Assembly (NCBI GenBank): GCA_016191645.1
Contig: JACPVQ010000164.1
Location: 1 to 40,557 of the forward strand
Source of the DNA: Candidatus Solibacter usitatus
GTDB lineage: Bacteria; Acidobacteriota; Terriglobia; Bryobacterales; Bryobacteraceae
Direction: 5' to 3'
DNA: 40,557 nt
In this document: positions 18,625 to 26,846 of the stretch, in pieces
How the letters are laid out: each line of letters begins with the position of its first letter
Numbering within the stretch: the first letter of the stretch is position 1
Notes under the pieces: model-generated
What the model was told of the DNA's origin: nothing
The model's database searches: none
Seen by the model: the letters and a program-made list of their open reading frames with translations, nothing else
Program-made: the position numbers and the translations under genes

Positions 18625-19413
18625 ATGCGGTGGCGCGCCGTTCGAATTTTCTGCCTTACTCTGGGACTTCTCATACTTGCTTCCTTCCCATGGGGGCCGC
18701 TCTTTGCATGGTCGCCGTGGAAGCCGGGCTACCGGCATTTCCCTGCGCAATGGACCGACGTGTATATCCCCGACGGCTTCCGGAAAAAGCCGGCTTATGA
18801 CCAACTGGACAGGTATCTACGTGAAGGCGAATCGTATCTCCGCTTGCCGGCGAAGAAACGAATCGTGGTAGTTCTCTGCCCTGACTGGCAGCATTTCCAG
18901 CGTTACGCGCTGGTTGCGGGAAAAGGTGTCGGCGCCGTGGCCATCGCGACTGGAACGGCCATCTACGTCTCTCCGAAATTGGATGAGAAGGGACTCGATC
19001 ACGGAGAGTTTCTGAAGCACGAAATGGCGCATGCGCTGATTCACCAGCATCAGAACGTGGCCGCCGCATACGCGTTCGCCAAGGTGGAGTGGCTGGCCGA
19101 AGGAATTGCCGTTTCCTTTGGCGATCAGAAGAGTTACGTGACCCAAGAGACTTTTCTACAGCGCGCCAGGACGGAAGAATTATTGCCGGTCATCGATCCC
19201 GCGCTGCGCTCGCCCACCTACGACATGCGCTTCTCCTATATCGCCTGGAAAAACTTCGTGGAGTTTCTGATGCGCGAAGACCGCGATGTGTTCCAGAAGT
19301 ATCTGGAAGCCACCATGCGGCGCCCCGCGAATTGGCGTGAATTGTTTCAGCAAACCTACGGAAATACCTTTGCGGCAGCGGTAGCACGGTTTCAGGAACG
19401 CCTGCGAAACTGA
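18625..19413 (+). CDS. Membrane-anchored protein with gluzincin-type HExxH motif
   Basis: The 262-residue product has an N-terminal signal or anchor (IFCLTLGLLILASFPWGPLFAW) and an exported domain. HEMAH at 132-136 within FLKHEMAHALIHQH is an HExxH zinc site, and EWLAEGIAVSFG supplies a downstream Glu at 159, the gluzincin pattern. The order is like peptidase MA-type and DUF2268-like families, but I cannot place it in one of them. It probably cleaves proteins or peptides outside the cytoplasm; no substrate can be inferred. It is followed 14 nt later by the PQQ-propeller gene, so the two and garD form a likely operon. Confidence 0.78.
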   Translation: MRWRAVRIFCLTLGLLILASFPWGPLFAWSPWKPGYRHFPAQWTDVYIPDGFRKKPAYDQLDRYLREGESYLRLPAKKRIVVVLCPDWQHFQRYALVAGKGVGAVAIATGTAIYVSPKLDEKGLDHGEFLKHEMAHALIHQHQNVAAAYAFAKVEWLAEGIAVSFGDQKSYVTQETFLQRARTEELLPVIDPALRSPTYDMRFSYIAWKNFVEFLMREDRDVFQKYLEATMRRPANWRELFQQTYGNTFAAAVARFQERLRN

Positions 19414-19427
19414 TAAGCTGACATCCA

Positions 19428-20828
19428 ATGTACAGTTCCGTTTTTCTTTTTCTATTGACGATAAATCTTGCGGCTGCTGACTGGCCGCAATATCGCGGAC
19501 TGAAGGGTCTGGGCCTTTCGAATGACAAGAATCTGCCGGTGGAAGTGGGCCGCGATACGAACGTGGTCTGGAAGACTGAGTTGCCGCCGGGGCATTCGTC
19601 GCCCATCCTGGTTGGATCGCGGATTTTCCTCACGGCCTATCAGGGCGATGATTTGTCGACAATCTGCCTGGATCGCGCCAGCGGCAAGATTCTTTGGAAG
19701 CGGCAGACGCCGCGTCCTCGTAAAGAAGGCATGCAGAAAACGAATTCTCCCGCCTCGCCGACTCCGGTGAGTGACGGGAAATCGGTCTACGTGTTCTTCG
19801 GCGATTATGGACTGCTCGCATACGGAGTAGACGGCGAGGATAAATGGAATCTCCCCTTAGGCCCGTTCAATAATCAGAACGGCCACGGATCGTCGCCCGC
19901 GTTATTCGACGACACGCTCGTCTTGATTTGTGACCAGGATACCGGGTCGTATGTGATCGCTTTGAACAAGGACACGGGGAAGGTTGCCTGGAGAGTGGAA
20001 CGTCCGGAAGTCACGCGCGGATACGCGACGCCCGGGCTCTACGAACCGAAGGGCGGACGAAAGCAGGTTGTGATCCCCGGCGCTTACCAACTTGCGGCGT
20101 ATGATCTGCGCAACGGCGAGAAGATCTGGTGGGTGAACGGCATGGCGTGGCAGCTGAAGTGCGTGCCGATCATCGACGGCGAAACCATCTACATCAACGC
20201 GTGGGAGACGGGCGGCGATTTCGACAAACCGCCTGTGGTTCTAAGCTGGGAAGAGATGCTGGCGAAGTATGACAGGGACAACGACAAAAAAATCACCAAA
20301 GACGAAGCGCCGCAGGAGTTGCAGCGATGGTACGGCGACAACGATCTGGACAAGAATGGTGCGATTGACGAGCGTGACTGGCAATTCTGGATTCTGCATC
20401 GCACGGCGCAAAACAGCATGAGCGCGGTACGGCCAGGTACACGTCGCGGTGATTTGACCAAAGAGGTTTTGTGGCGCTATCACAAGTCGCTTCCCAACGT
20501 TCCATCGCCGCTGCTCTATCAGGACACGCTTTTCCTGGTGAAGGACGGCGGAGTGCTCACGACGCTCAACCCGAAGACCGGCGAAGTGCAGAAGCAAGCC
20601 CGCGTTCCCGCCATCGAGCAGTACTGGGCTAGCCCGGTGGGTGGCGATGGAAAAGTTTACGTACTCAGTTCGTCGTGCAAGCTGACGGCGCTCAAAGCCG
20701 CCGCGCAATGGGAAGTGCTTCACATGAGCGATCTGGAAGACGAGTGCTTCGCCACGCCCGCCCTCGCCGACGGCGGCATCTATCTGCGCACTCGCCGCCA
20801 ACTCTACTTTTTTAAGAACAAGCAGTGA
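19428..20828 (+). CDS. Secreted PQQ-like beta-propeller protein with inserted EF-hands
   Basis: The 466-residue protein has a signal peptide ([24 protein letters not shown]) and repeated propeller blades, such as [43 protein letters not shown] and [10 protein letters not shown]. This is the PQQ_2/quinoprotein dehydrogenase-like fold. Between blades, about residues 280-320, lie two calcium-binding loops, [12 protein letters not shown] and [12 protein letters not shown], which are EF-hand sequences. Such proteins are common in acidobacteria and planctomycetes, and many lack PQQ or enzymatic activity, so a catalytic role is not claimed. The stop codon overlaps the garD start as GTGA, which makes the sugar-acid dehydratase gene translationally coupled to it. 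Confidence 0.9.
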   Translation: MYSSVFLFLLTINLAAADWPQYRGLKGLGLSNDKNLPVEVGRDTNVVWKTELPPGHSSPILVGSRIFLTAYQGDDLSTICLDRASGKILWKRQTPRPRKEGMQKTNSPASPTPVSDGKSVYVFFGDYGLLAYGVDGEDKWNLPLGPFNNQNGHGSSPALFDDTLVLICDQDTGSYVIALNKDTGKVAWRVERPEVTRGYATPGLYEPKGGRKQVVIPGAYQLAAYDLRNGEKIWWVNGMAWQLKCVPIIDGETIYINAWETGGDFDKPPVVLSWEEMLAKYDRDNDKKITKDEAPQELQRWYGDNDLDKNGAIDERDWQFWILHRTAQNSMSAVRPGTRRGDLTKEVLWRYHKSLPNVPSPLLYQDTLFLVKDGGVLTTLNPKTGEVQKQARVPAIEQYWASPVGGDGKVYVLSSSCKLTALKAAAQWEVLHMSDLEDECFATPALADGGIYLRTRRQLYFFKNKQ

Positions 20829-22378
20829 ATCGATACGTTAAGGTTCATCCGTCGGACAACGTCGCGATCATTGTGAATACGGAAGGCGTGCCCGCGGGCG
20901 CAATGTTTGCCGGCGGGCTATCCGCGCGGGAGAGCATTCCGCAGTCGCACAAGGTCGCACTGGCCGCGATTGCTCAGGGCGGGCCGGTAGTTCGGTATGG
21001 GCAAGTCATCGGCCGCGCTGCGCGCGATCTGGACGCCGGCCAATGGGTGCGTGAAGAACATCTCGATCTGCCCGTGCCGCCTTCGCTCGACGACTTGCCC
21101 ATCGCGACGGCCGTGCCGGCTGCGATGCCGCCGCTTCCGGGCTACACGTTCGAAGGCTACCGGAACCGCGATGGTTCGGTGGGGACAAAGAACCTTCTGG
21201 GCATAACGACCACGGTGCAGTGCGTCGCGCCGACGGTAGACTATGCGGTGGCGCGCATTCGCAACGAACTGCTGCCGCGCTTTCCCAACGTCGATGGCGT
21301 GATTGCTTTGACGCATACCTATGGATGCGGCGTGGCCATCGACGCGCCGGGCGCGCAGGTTCCCATACAGACCCTGCGGCACATCAGCCGTCATGCGAAC
21401 ATCGGCGGCCAGCCGCTGATTGTGAGTTTAGGATGCGAGAAGATGCAGCCCGCGCGTCTCTTTCCCGATCGGCAAATGTTTACGGCATCCGCCGCGTTGC
21501 CACCGGTGCTGGAGCACGATCCGTACGTGATCCGCATGCAGGACATGGAACTGCGCGGGTTCGGCGAAATCGTCGCGGCGATTCTGCGCTTCGCGGAGAA
21601 GCGTTTGGAAGAGTTGAACCGGCGGAGGCGCGTGACCTGCCCGGCTTCCGATCTTGTGGTTGGCGTGCAATGCGGAGGAAGCGATGCGTTTTCGGGCGTG
21701 ACATGCAATCCCGCCGTTGGCAGCGCCGCCGATCTGCTGGTGCGCGCCGGCGCGACCGTCATGTTTTCCGAAGTTACGGAGGTTCGCGACGCCGTTCATC
21801 TCCTCACGCCGCGCGCGGTGAATCAGGAAGTAGGCCTCGCGCTGATTCGCGAGATGCGCTGGTACGACGAGTATCTGAGCCGCGGCTACGCCGACCGGAG
21901 CGCGAATCCAACGCCGGGCAATAAACGCGGCGGCTTGGCCAATGTCGTGGAAAAGGCGCTTGGATCGGTGGCCAAGGCGGGCTCCAGCGCATTGATGGGC
22001 GTTGCATCGCATGGCGAACGCGTTACAACAAAGGGACTGGTTTTCGCGGCGACTCCGGCCAGCGATTTTATCTGCGGAACACAGCAACTGGCGTCGATGA
22101 ATCTGCACGTGTTCACTACAGGAGAAGGATCACCGTACGGGCTCGCGTTGGCGCCGGTGATTAAGATATCGTCGCGCACGGCGCTTGCCGAGCGGTGGCA
22201 TGACTTGATCGATCTCGACGCCGGCCGCATTGCGACAGGAGAGGCGACGCTGGATGAAGTGGGCTGGGATCTATTCCGGCTGATGCTGGACGTCGCGAGC
22301 GGCCGCAAGAAAACATGGGCGGATCATTGGGGGCTGCATAACACGCTTGCTCCTTTCAACCCCGGCCCGGTTACGTAG
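20825..22378 (+). CDS. garD: Galactarate dehydratase (altronate/galactarate dehydratase family)
   Basis: Dehydrates D-galactarate to 5-keto-4-deoxyglucarate. The N-terminal SAF domain begins [22 protein letters not shown] and continues [16 protein letters not shown] and [12 protein letters not shown]. The catalytic part starts with [30 protein letters not shown] and includes [26 protein letters not shown] and [14 protein letters not shown]. These match Escherichia coli GarD more closely than UxaA (altronate dehydratase), although UxaA-type specificity cannot be excluded. It has 517 residues. The GTG start overlaps the preceding stop. The end is unusual: the TAG stop (22376-22378) is part of the boundary of repeat copy 4. 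Confidence 0.92.
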   Translation: MNRYVKVHPSDNVAIIVNTEGVPAGAMFAGGLSARESIPQSHKVALAAIAQGGPVVRYGQVIGRAARDLDAGQWVREEHLDLPVPPSLDDLPIATAVPAAMPPLPGYTFEGYRNRDGSVGTKNLLGITTTVQCVAPTVDYAVARIRNELLPRFPNVDGVIALTHTYGCGVAIDAPGAQVPIQTLRHISRHANIGGQPLIVSLGCEKMQPARLFPDRQMFTASAALPPVLEHDPYVIRMQDMELRGFGEIVAAILRFAEKRLEELNRRRRVTCPASDLVVGVQCGGSDAFSGVTCNPAVGSAADLLVRAGATVMFSEVTEVRDAVHLLTPRAVNQEVGLALIREMRWYDEYLSRGYADRSANPTPGNKRGGLANVVEKALGSVAKAGSSALMGVASHGERVTTKGLVFAATPASDFICGTQQLASMNLHVFTTGEGSPYGLALAPVIKISSRTALAERWHDLIDLDAGRIATGEATLDEVGWDLFRLMLDVASGRKKTWADHWGLHNTLAPFNPGPVT

Positions 22379-22618
22379 GGCAGACCTCCAGGTCTGCGAG
22401 GCGGTCTCCAGACCGCCTCATGGCCGCGTTGCGGCCATCGTTCGCAACGCGAACGCAGCGGAGCCTGGAGATCTGTTTCACGGAGCAGGCGAGCCGCGAC
22501 CAGACTGGGAGCATCGGCTGCGACGCAGCCGACTCGGAGAATACAGATACTTCCGGCAGAGGCGATCTGGAGATCGCCTCGCAGGTCTGGAGACCTGCCC
22601 CACAGCAACCAAGAGCGT
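22373..22618 (-). repeat. Hairpin-array repeat, copy 4 (longest, reverse orientation)
   Basis: It fills the gap between convergent garD and the methyltransferase gene. Plus-strand hairpins: GCAGACCT, CC, AGGTCTGC (22380-22397); GAGGCGGTCT, CC, AGACCGCCTC (22398-22419); ATGGCCGC/GCGGCCAT (22420-22438); CGTTCGC/GCGAACG (22439-22455); TCGGCTGCG/CGCAGCCGA (22514-22532); GAGGCGATCT, GG, AGATCGCCTC (22559-22580); and GCAGGTCT, GG, AGACCTGC (22581-22598). The end CTGCCCCACA is at 22595-22604, with leader GCAACCAAGAG beyond it. The other end is altered to ACGTAGGGCAG and supplies the garD stop codon. About 60 bp between hairpins (22456-22513) is an insert not seen in the other copies. No gene is seen in 22379-22630. 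Confidence 0.88.
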
Positions 22619-22630
22619 AGTGGTACACAG

Positions 22631-24070
22631 CTACTCGCGTGGAACCAGGCGCAGCATGCTCAACACTACGGTGAGCCGGCGCGAGTCTTCGGGAACTTCC
22701 CAAATGGGCTCCGCGAGCACTTCCACTTCGTAGTCAGCGGCTTCGGGAACATCCGCCTCCAGGAGAAATAATCCTGTGCGGTCCAGCGTCCACTGGCCTA
22801 CGCTACCGCCGTTCACTTTCACCTCGATGCGAGGCTGGTCTCCGTGCCCGAAGGAAACCTCATGAGCCAGCCCGCGAATGCGGATTCGCAATGGGCCTTG
22901 GCGCATCCGTTTCAGATGCGCCGTCGCGCGCGGGCCAATCCAACGATACTTGTTGCCGAAAACGCCTTCCAATTCGTGCCAGCCTTCACCGAGCCGCTGC
23001 TGGTGGCTGGGCAAACAAAAATCGATGAGGTCTTCGCTGTCGCCAGGATAAAGTTCCTTTTTCTCCGCCGACGGCAGCAGGTTGTAGACGCCGCCTTCAT
23101 TCCCGGCGCGGTATCCACAGGAGCAGAGTAAGACATCCTCCGCGTCTCGACGCAGTCCTTCGTGGCAATCAGGGCATCGCAGCAGATCTTCGAATCGGCC
23201 GATATCGAAAGGCACATCGGAAGGAACTCCGGCTTTGCGGCAGGCGGCGGCCAAGGTTCCGCCCAGCAGTTTGGCCGCCCGCCATTCACTGCGATGCGAG
23301 TCGAGGCGCATGGCCAGACGCTTCACTATGCGTTCGCCCCAGCCCCGCTCAGGAACGAAGATGCGATACTGGCGATCGTCGAAATGACGCGAGATCATCT
23401 CGTGCCATTCCTTTACGCCCATCGTGTGGTTCTGGCGGATGCCGTAGCTCTCTTCCTGATGCGCACCAATCACGTCGCGCACAAAATACCCAAGCAGGCC
23501 CCAGTCGAAGAGCGTACGCTCCCATGGCTTCATCGTTTCGTAATAAGGGCAGCGGTAGAGGCGCAGCGTGAGCAAACGTTTGAGCGGCTCCTCCGCGAAA
23601 AGAAAAATGCCGCCCGGCGCGAGGACGCGTTTCACTTCTTCGAACACGCGCTCCATGCCCAGGAACTGGCTTAACATCTGGCAAGCCATCACCATCTTGA
23701 GCGACCCGTCCCGGAAAGGGAGATTCGCGGCGTCGCCGGCGACACGAACAGGAGCGCGCTGCAGTTTCCACGCATCCATCAGATGAACACCGTGGCGTAG
23801 CGCGTCGGCGGAGAGATCGAGCGCAAACCCTGGCGCATCGAATTCATTCACCAGCATGTAGCTGGAATGGCCGGCAGCCGCGCCGATCTCAAGAAACGGC
23901 GTGACCGGTCCGATGAACTCGCGGAAGCCGCGGATCAGTTCGCCGCGCCGCGCGTTCTCTTCCGCATAGACCTGCAGGGCGCGCTCGGGCTGTCCGAACG
24001 ACGCGAAGTTGTGCCATTCCACTTCGGCGCGCTTAACGGAAAGGGACTGCGCCGAAGTCTCAGTTGGCAT
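22631..24070 (-). CDS. SAM-dependent methyltransferase with zinc-ribbon and C-terminal beta domain
   Basis: The 479-residue product starts at the ATG at 24070, because the longer in-frame start lies inside the upstream lipoprotein gene. Residues 50-165 form a class I methyltransferase core: motif I FLEIGAAAGHSS, acidic ALDLSADA, and LAPGGIFLFAEEPLK. Residues 297-331 (LLRCPDCHEGL to LCSCGYRAGNEGGVYNLL, Cys 299, 302, 316 and 318) are a Trm112-like zinc ribbon as found in sugar-modifying methyltransferases. After this, a beta-rich region ends the protein (IRIRGLAHEVSFGHGDQPRIEVKVNG, WTLDRTGLFLLEADVP). The target is unknown; glycan or lipid-linked sugar is a guess. It overlaps the lipoprotein gene by 11 nt in a three-gene - strand operon. 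Confidence 0.85.
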   Translation of the reverse strand: MPTETSAQSLSVKRAEVEWHNFASFGQPERALQVYAEENARRGELIRGFREFIGPVTPFLEIGAAAGHSSYMLVNEFDAPGFALDLSADALRHGVHLMDAWKLQRAPVRVAGDAANLPFRDGSLKMVMACQMLSQFLGMERVFEEVKRVLAPGGIFLFAEEPLKRLLTLRLYRCPYYETMKPWERTLFDWGLLGYFVRDVIGAHQEESYGIRQNHTMGVKEWHEMISRHFDDRQYRIFVPERGWGERIVKRLAMRLDSHRSEWRAAKLLGGTLAAACRKAGVPSDVPFDIGRFEDLLRCPDCHEGLRRDAEDVLLCSCGYRAGNEGGVYNLLPSAEKKELYPGDSEDLIDFCLPSHQQRLGEGWHELEGVFGNKYRWIGPRATAHLKRMRQGPLRIRIRGLAHEVSFGHGDQPRIEVKVNGGSVGQWTLDRTGLFLLEADVPEAADYEVEVLAEPIWEVPEDSRRLTVVLSMLRLVPRE

Positions 24071-24455
24071 ACGGCTCCGTTCCGGCCTGCCACTTTCCAT
24101 CCACCATGACGCGCTCCACCTTTCGCAAGTTCGCGGGATCGGACCGAGGATCGGCGGAGAGCAGAAGGAGCGACGCGCGCTGGTCTTTTTCCAGCGATGC
24201 CAGTTTCTCCGGCAGCGGGACTACAAACTTTCCGCGGCCTTCCACCTTCTCCATGCCGGGTGGAATGGGAGTGGCGGCCATCGTTCCCGAGGCCTGTATC
24301 TTCCCGCCGTTAATGATGACGACGGAATGCTCGACCACGCCGCGCGAATCGATCATCGTGGCGCCGACAATCGCCGTTCCGGATGGCGTTGTATCGTGCA
24401 TGCCGCATCCACTCAAACACAGAACCAGCGCGCCGGCCCATGACCGCAAGTTCAC
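24060..24455 (-). CDS. Lipoprotein consisting only of the amidohydrolase beta-sandwich domain
   Basis: The start is GTG at 24455, overlapping the HAD stop as GTGA, with GGAG (24464-24467) eight bases upstream. The 131-residue product begins with a lipoprotein signal (NLRSWAGALVLCLSGCG; lipobox LSGC). The rest reads like the two ends of an amidohydrolase: N-terminal AIVGATMIDSRGVVEHSVVIINGGKIQASG and GKFVVP, then directly RASLLLLSADPRSDPANLRKVERVMVDGKWQAG, the C-terminal strand pair. The 300-residue metal-binding barrel that normally lies after VPG is absent; only PLPEKLASLEKDQ joins the halves. It therefore cannot be a hydrolase. It may be a binding protein or the relic of an in-frame deletion. 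Confidence 0.75.
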   Translation of the reverse strand: MNLRSWAGALVLCLSGCGMHDTTPSGTAIVGATMIDSRGVVEHSVVIINGGKIQASGTMAATPIPPGMEKVEGRGKFVVPLPEKLASLEKDQRASLLLLSADPRSDPANLRKVERVMVDGKWQAGTEPYAN

Positions 24456-25132
24456 AGTAATTGCTCCAATCGTAACGATCGCATGTCCTCCACCAAAACG
24501 TCGGGCGATTCTCCGATCAGATCCTGCTTCGAACAAACGCCGGTCAGGACGGCGACCGACCGAACGCCGTTCGCCTTCGCGGCGCGCACATCGTTGGGAT
24601 GATCGCCGACCAACGAGACCGGCACGCCGCGGCGAAGCCATCCGTGCTCGCGTGCTTCCCGCATCGCAAGTCGTACCAGATCGGCGCGCGTCGCTCCGCG
24701 CTCGGCAAATGCGCCGGATCGGAAATACTTCTTTAGCCCCGCGCGCTCCATCTTCTTCCAACCGATTCGCGACAGATTACCCGATACCAGACAAGCCGGA
24801 ACGCGCCTCTGCCGGAGCCGTTCCAGAAACTCCACCACTCCGGGGCAAACATTTCCGGTCAGATCCCCCGGACAACGCCGCGAGTAGATCCACTGCGCGC
24901 GCCTCATGAGGAACGGCATCAACTGGCGAATTCGCGGCTGACGAACGCCTGCATCGCGCAGCATCCACGCGAGAATATCGCCGTCCAGCATGCCTTGCAC
25001 GGGGATGTGGCTGGTGGTCGTATCGATACCGCAGACGCTCTGAACGGCATCCACCAGCGCCTGCCGGTGATGAGGTCCCGCACGCCGCAGCAGAGTGCCA
25101 TCAATATCAAACAAGACCAGTGCGGCGGACAT
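24452..25132 (-). CDS. HAD-superfamily phosphatase, phosphoglycolate phosphatase-like
   Basis: HAD hydrolases remove phosphate through an aspartyl-phosphate intermediate. The 226-residue protein shows motif I LFDIDGTLL (nucleophile D9, acid D11), a helical cap (about 17-90), motif II CLVSGN, and motif IV VGDHPNDVRAAKANGVRSVAVLTG. The arrangement fits the Gph/beta-phosphoglucomutase subgroup. The substrate is not determined. It is the first gene of the - strand operon with the lipoprotein and methyltransferase genes, with stop and start overlapping downstream. Confidence 0.9.
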   Translation of the reverse strand: MSAALVLFDIDGTLLRRAGPHHRQALVDAVQSVCGIDTTTSHIPVQGMLDGDILAWMLRDAGVRQPRIRQLMPFLMRRAQWIYSRRCPGDLTGNVCPGVVEFLERLRQRRVPACLVSGNLSRIGWKKMERAGLKKYFRSGAFAERGATRADLVRLAMREAREHGWLRRGVPVSLVGDHPNDVRAAKANGVRSVAVLTGVCSKQDLIGESPDVLVEDMRSLRLEQLL

Positions 25133-25158
25133 TCCTATTCATGATAGCGCGGCCATTC

Positions 25159-25398
25159 TCAAGAATTCCCCTCGGTGACGCCCTCGCGTTGGTCATCCAT
25201 CCGGCTCTGTAGCTGTTTCGATGTGACGGGTTTTCGCGCCCTTGTAAGTTCGATTTCTTCGGCCGTAAAGGAGAACACGCACTTCGCTGCCAATCACCAC
25301 CCATGGGCGGCTGCGAAACTGCTGCTCACCTCGATGTCTCTGGCAATGGAGTCGAGATCATCGACGTCCTGTGGTTGAACTTCAACTCGAAAAGCCAT
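25159..25398 (-). pseudogene. Possible toxin partner with an in-frame TGA
   Basis: Directly downstream of the Phd/YefM antitoxin, an ATG at 25398 overlaps the antitoxin stop by 15 nt, the usual toxin arrangement. The frame reads MAFRVEVQPQDVDDLDSIAR and on to AAAHGW, then TGA (25294-25296). It stays open in the same frame for 44 more codons (LAAKCVFSFTAEEIELTRAR and on to TEGNS) to a TGA at 25159. The intact product would be only 79 residues and I do not recognise it as RelE, ParE or Doc. It could be a decayed toxin, or a 34-residue peptide followed by unrelated sequence. Nothing suggests selenocysteine. Nothing else is seen in 25133-25381. Confidence 0.35.
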
Positions 25399-25681
25399 GC
25401 CTTTTCCGGAGTTTCAGTTCCGCCTTGGCAAGTGGAATGCCTTGGCCTCTTGCCGACTGTTCCACACCTCGGCGGATCGCAGCAACGCTCTCGGCGCGTT
25501 CCAGGCGTTCGAGCATCAACTGGTAGCTCGCAGCGTCCTGCACAACCAATTCCGCACGTCCATTTACAGTAAGAATGAGCGGAGTCTTCTTCTTCTTGAT
25601 CCGCCCAACATAGTCTCTGATGTTGCGCTGAAATTCGGTCACGGAACGCACTTCTCTAAGATCGATCACAGACACCTCCAT
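25382..25681 (-). CDS. Phd/YefM family antitoxin
   Basis: The 99-residue protein matches Phd/YefM antitoxins, which bind their own operator with the N-terminal half and neutralise a toxin with the C-terminal tail. Visible features are IDLREVRSVTEFQRNIRDYVGRIKKKKTPLILTVNGRAELVVQDAASYQLMLERLER, followed by a flexible basic tail (AELKLRKRHGFSS). The partner expected downstream seems damaged. TTGACA (25725-25730, minus strand) upstream could be a -35, but the best -10 (TGTAAT, 25699-25704) is 20 bases away, so the promoter is uncertain. Confidence 0.88.
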   Translation of the reverse strand: MEVSVIDLREVRSVTEFQRNIRDYVGRIKKKKTPLILTVNGRAELVVQDAASYQLMLERLERAESVAAIRRGVEQSARGQGIPLAKAELKLRKRHGFSS

Positions 25682-25760
25682 CGTGCTTAAAGCAGGCTAT
25701 TACATGACTGCATTGTATCCTCTTTGTCAAGGCTAATCAGGCCTTGAGTGGAAAATGGAA

Positions 25761-26822
25761 TCAGCCTACTTCTTCATTCGCGCGGCGCAGCAGGGAGCGC
25801 ATGTAGGCGATGCAATAGGCGGTTCCGGCGCGTCGCATGCCGGCATCCCCGGCGAGTTCCGGAACATGGTCCGGAACAACCGTCCCGTTAAACCGCACCT
25901 TCCGAAGAGCCTTCATCACCTGGTACATATCCATGTAGCCGTCGTCCTGAAACGTCTCGACGAAGTGCGGCATGGGACCGCTGACGTTGCGGAAATGCAC
26001 GTCGAAGATTTTCCCGCGGCCGCCGAAGTCTTCAATCATTCCGAAGACATCCTTGCCCATCTGGTTGCCGCCCTCCGACCAAGTCCCGACGCAGAACGTC
26101 AAGCCCCAATGCTTACTGCGGCCGGCGATCTGCTCAGCTCGCTTGTAGCCGTCGTAATGAACAAACAGTTTGGCCACGCCGTTCATCTTCGCCACCGGCG
26201 GATCGTCGGGATGCAGTGCGAGCTTGACGTTGGCTTTCTCCGCCACGGGGAGCACGGCCTTCATAAAGTACGTGTACGTGGCCCAGATATCTTCGGCGGA
26301 GTACTCGCGATCAAAAGCCTGCTTCTCCACTTTGGAGCGGAAATCGGAAAGCTTGAACTCGCGCGCCTTGTATTTGCGCGGACTGAGTACGGTAGACGTC
26401 GTGTATGTATTCGCCGGATGCCAATCGTAATTGGAAACGGGAATTCCCAGCCGGCCGCAATCGCGCAGGTGCTGGCAGAAAGTCTCGATGAGCTGATCAC
26501 GCTTCCCGCGTCCCAACTGCACGTCGATCTCGCGATAGGCGTAGTGCACGGCGCTGTAGATCCGCATATTGAAGCGCGCCAACCGGTCTACGGTTGCTTT
26601 CATGTATTCGTACGTGCCGTCGCTATCGAACTCTATGCGCGCCCATCGCACGCCGATCTGTTGTAGGAACAAGAGGTCTTCATCGCTCAACCGCCGAATC
26701 GGCATGCGATGCGAGAGCTTGATGTTGCCATCCGCGTATTCGTCGATCGTCCGCTTTGCGGTCTGTTGCGCGCTCAGCAGCGGCAGTCCCCACGCGCCAT
26801 GAACCAGGTCTCTTCGTCTCAT
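25761..26822 (-). CDS. Mannonate dehydratase-like protein (UxuA family)
   Basis: UxuA dehydrates D-mannonate to 2-keto-3-deoxygluconate using a metal in a xylose-isomerase-type barrel. Start chosen at 26822 (MRRRDLVHGAWGLPLL), 353 residues; an ATG at 26840 is also possible, and the longer open frame overlaps msrA. Typical UxuA blocks are NIKLSHRMPIRRLSDEDLLFLQQIGV, KLALHPDDPPVAKMNGVAKLFVHYDGYKRA, HWGLTFCVGTWSEGG, GKIFDVHFRNVSGPMPHFVETFQDDGYMDMYQVMKAL and VVPDHVPELAGD. The Cys and His of these blocks correspond to the metal site. The basic N terminus followed by small hydrophobic residues hints at a Tat-type signal, unlike E. coli UxuA. It is divergent from msrA with a 24-bp gap. Confidence 0.88.
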   Translation of the reverse strand: MRRRDLVHGAWGLPLLSAQQTAKRTIDEYADGNIKLSHRMPIRRLSDEDLLFLQQIGVRWARIEFDSDGTYEYMKATVDRLARFNMRIYSAVHYAYREIDVQLGRGKRDQLIETFCQHLRDCGRLGIPVSNYDWHPANTYTTSTVLSPRKYKAREFKLSDFRSKVEKQAFDREYSAEDIWATYTYFMKAVLPVAEKANVKLALHPDDPPVAKMNGVAKLFVHYDGYKRAEQIAGRSKHWGLTFCVGTWSEGGNQMGKDVFGMIEDFGGRGKIFDVHFRNVSGPMPHFVETFQDDGYMDMYQVMKALRKVRFNGTVVPDHVPELAGDAGMRRAGTAYCIAYMRSLLRRANEEVG

Positions 26823-26846
26823 GTTCCATGAGCATATCATCAGAGT

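Noticed and set aside
9430..22604. Hairpin repeats as a CRISPR array
   Set aside because: The elements are dispersed over 13 kb, made of different palindromes and have no regular unique spacers or cas genes.
22324..22733. Short open frames inside the hairpin repeats (also near 9318-9634, 12006-12648 and 17140-17552)
   Set aside because: Their peptides (such as GRSPDLRGDLQTG) recur because the repeat DNA recurs; they have no start signals and cross hairpins.
25294..25296. In-frame TGA as a selenocysteine codon
   Set aside because: No SECIS-like hairpin directly downstream, no selenoprotein homology, and no selenocysteine genes in view.
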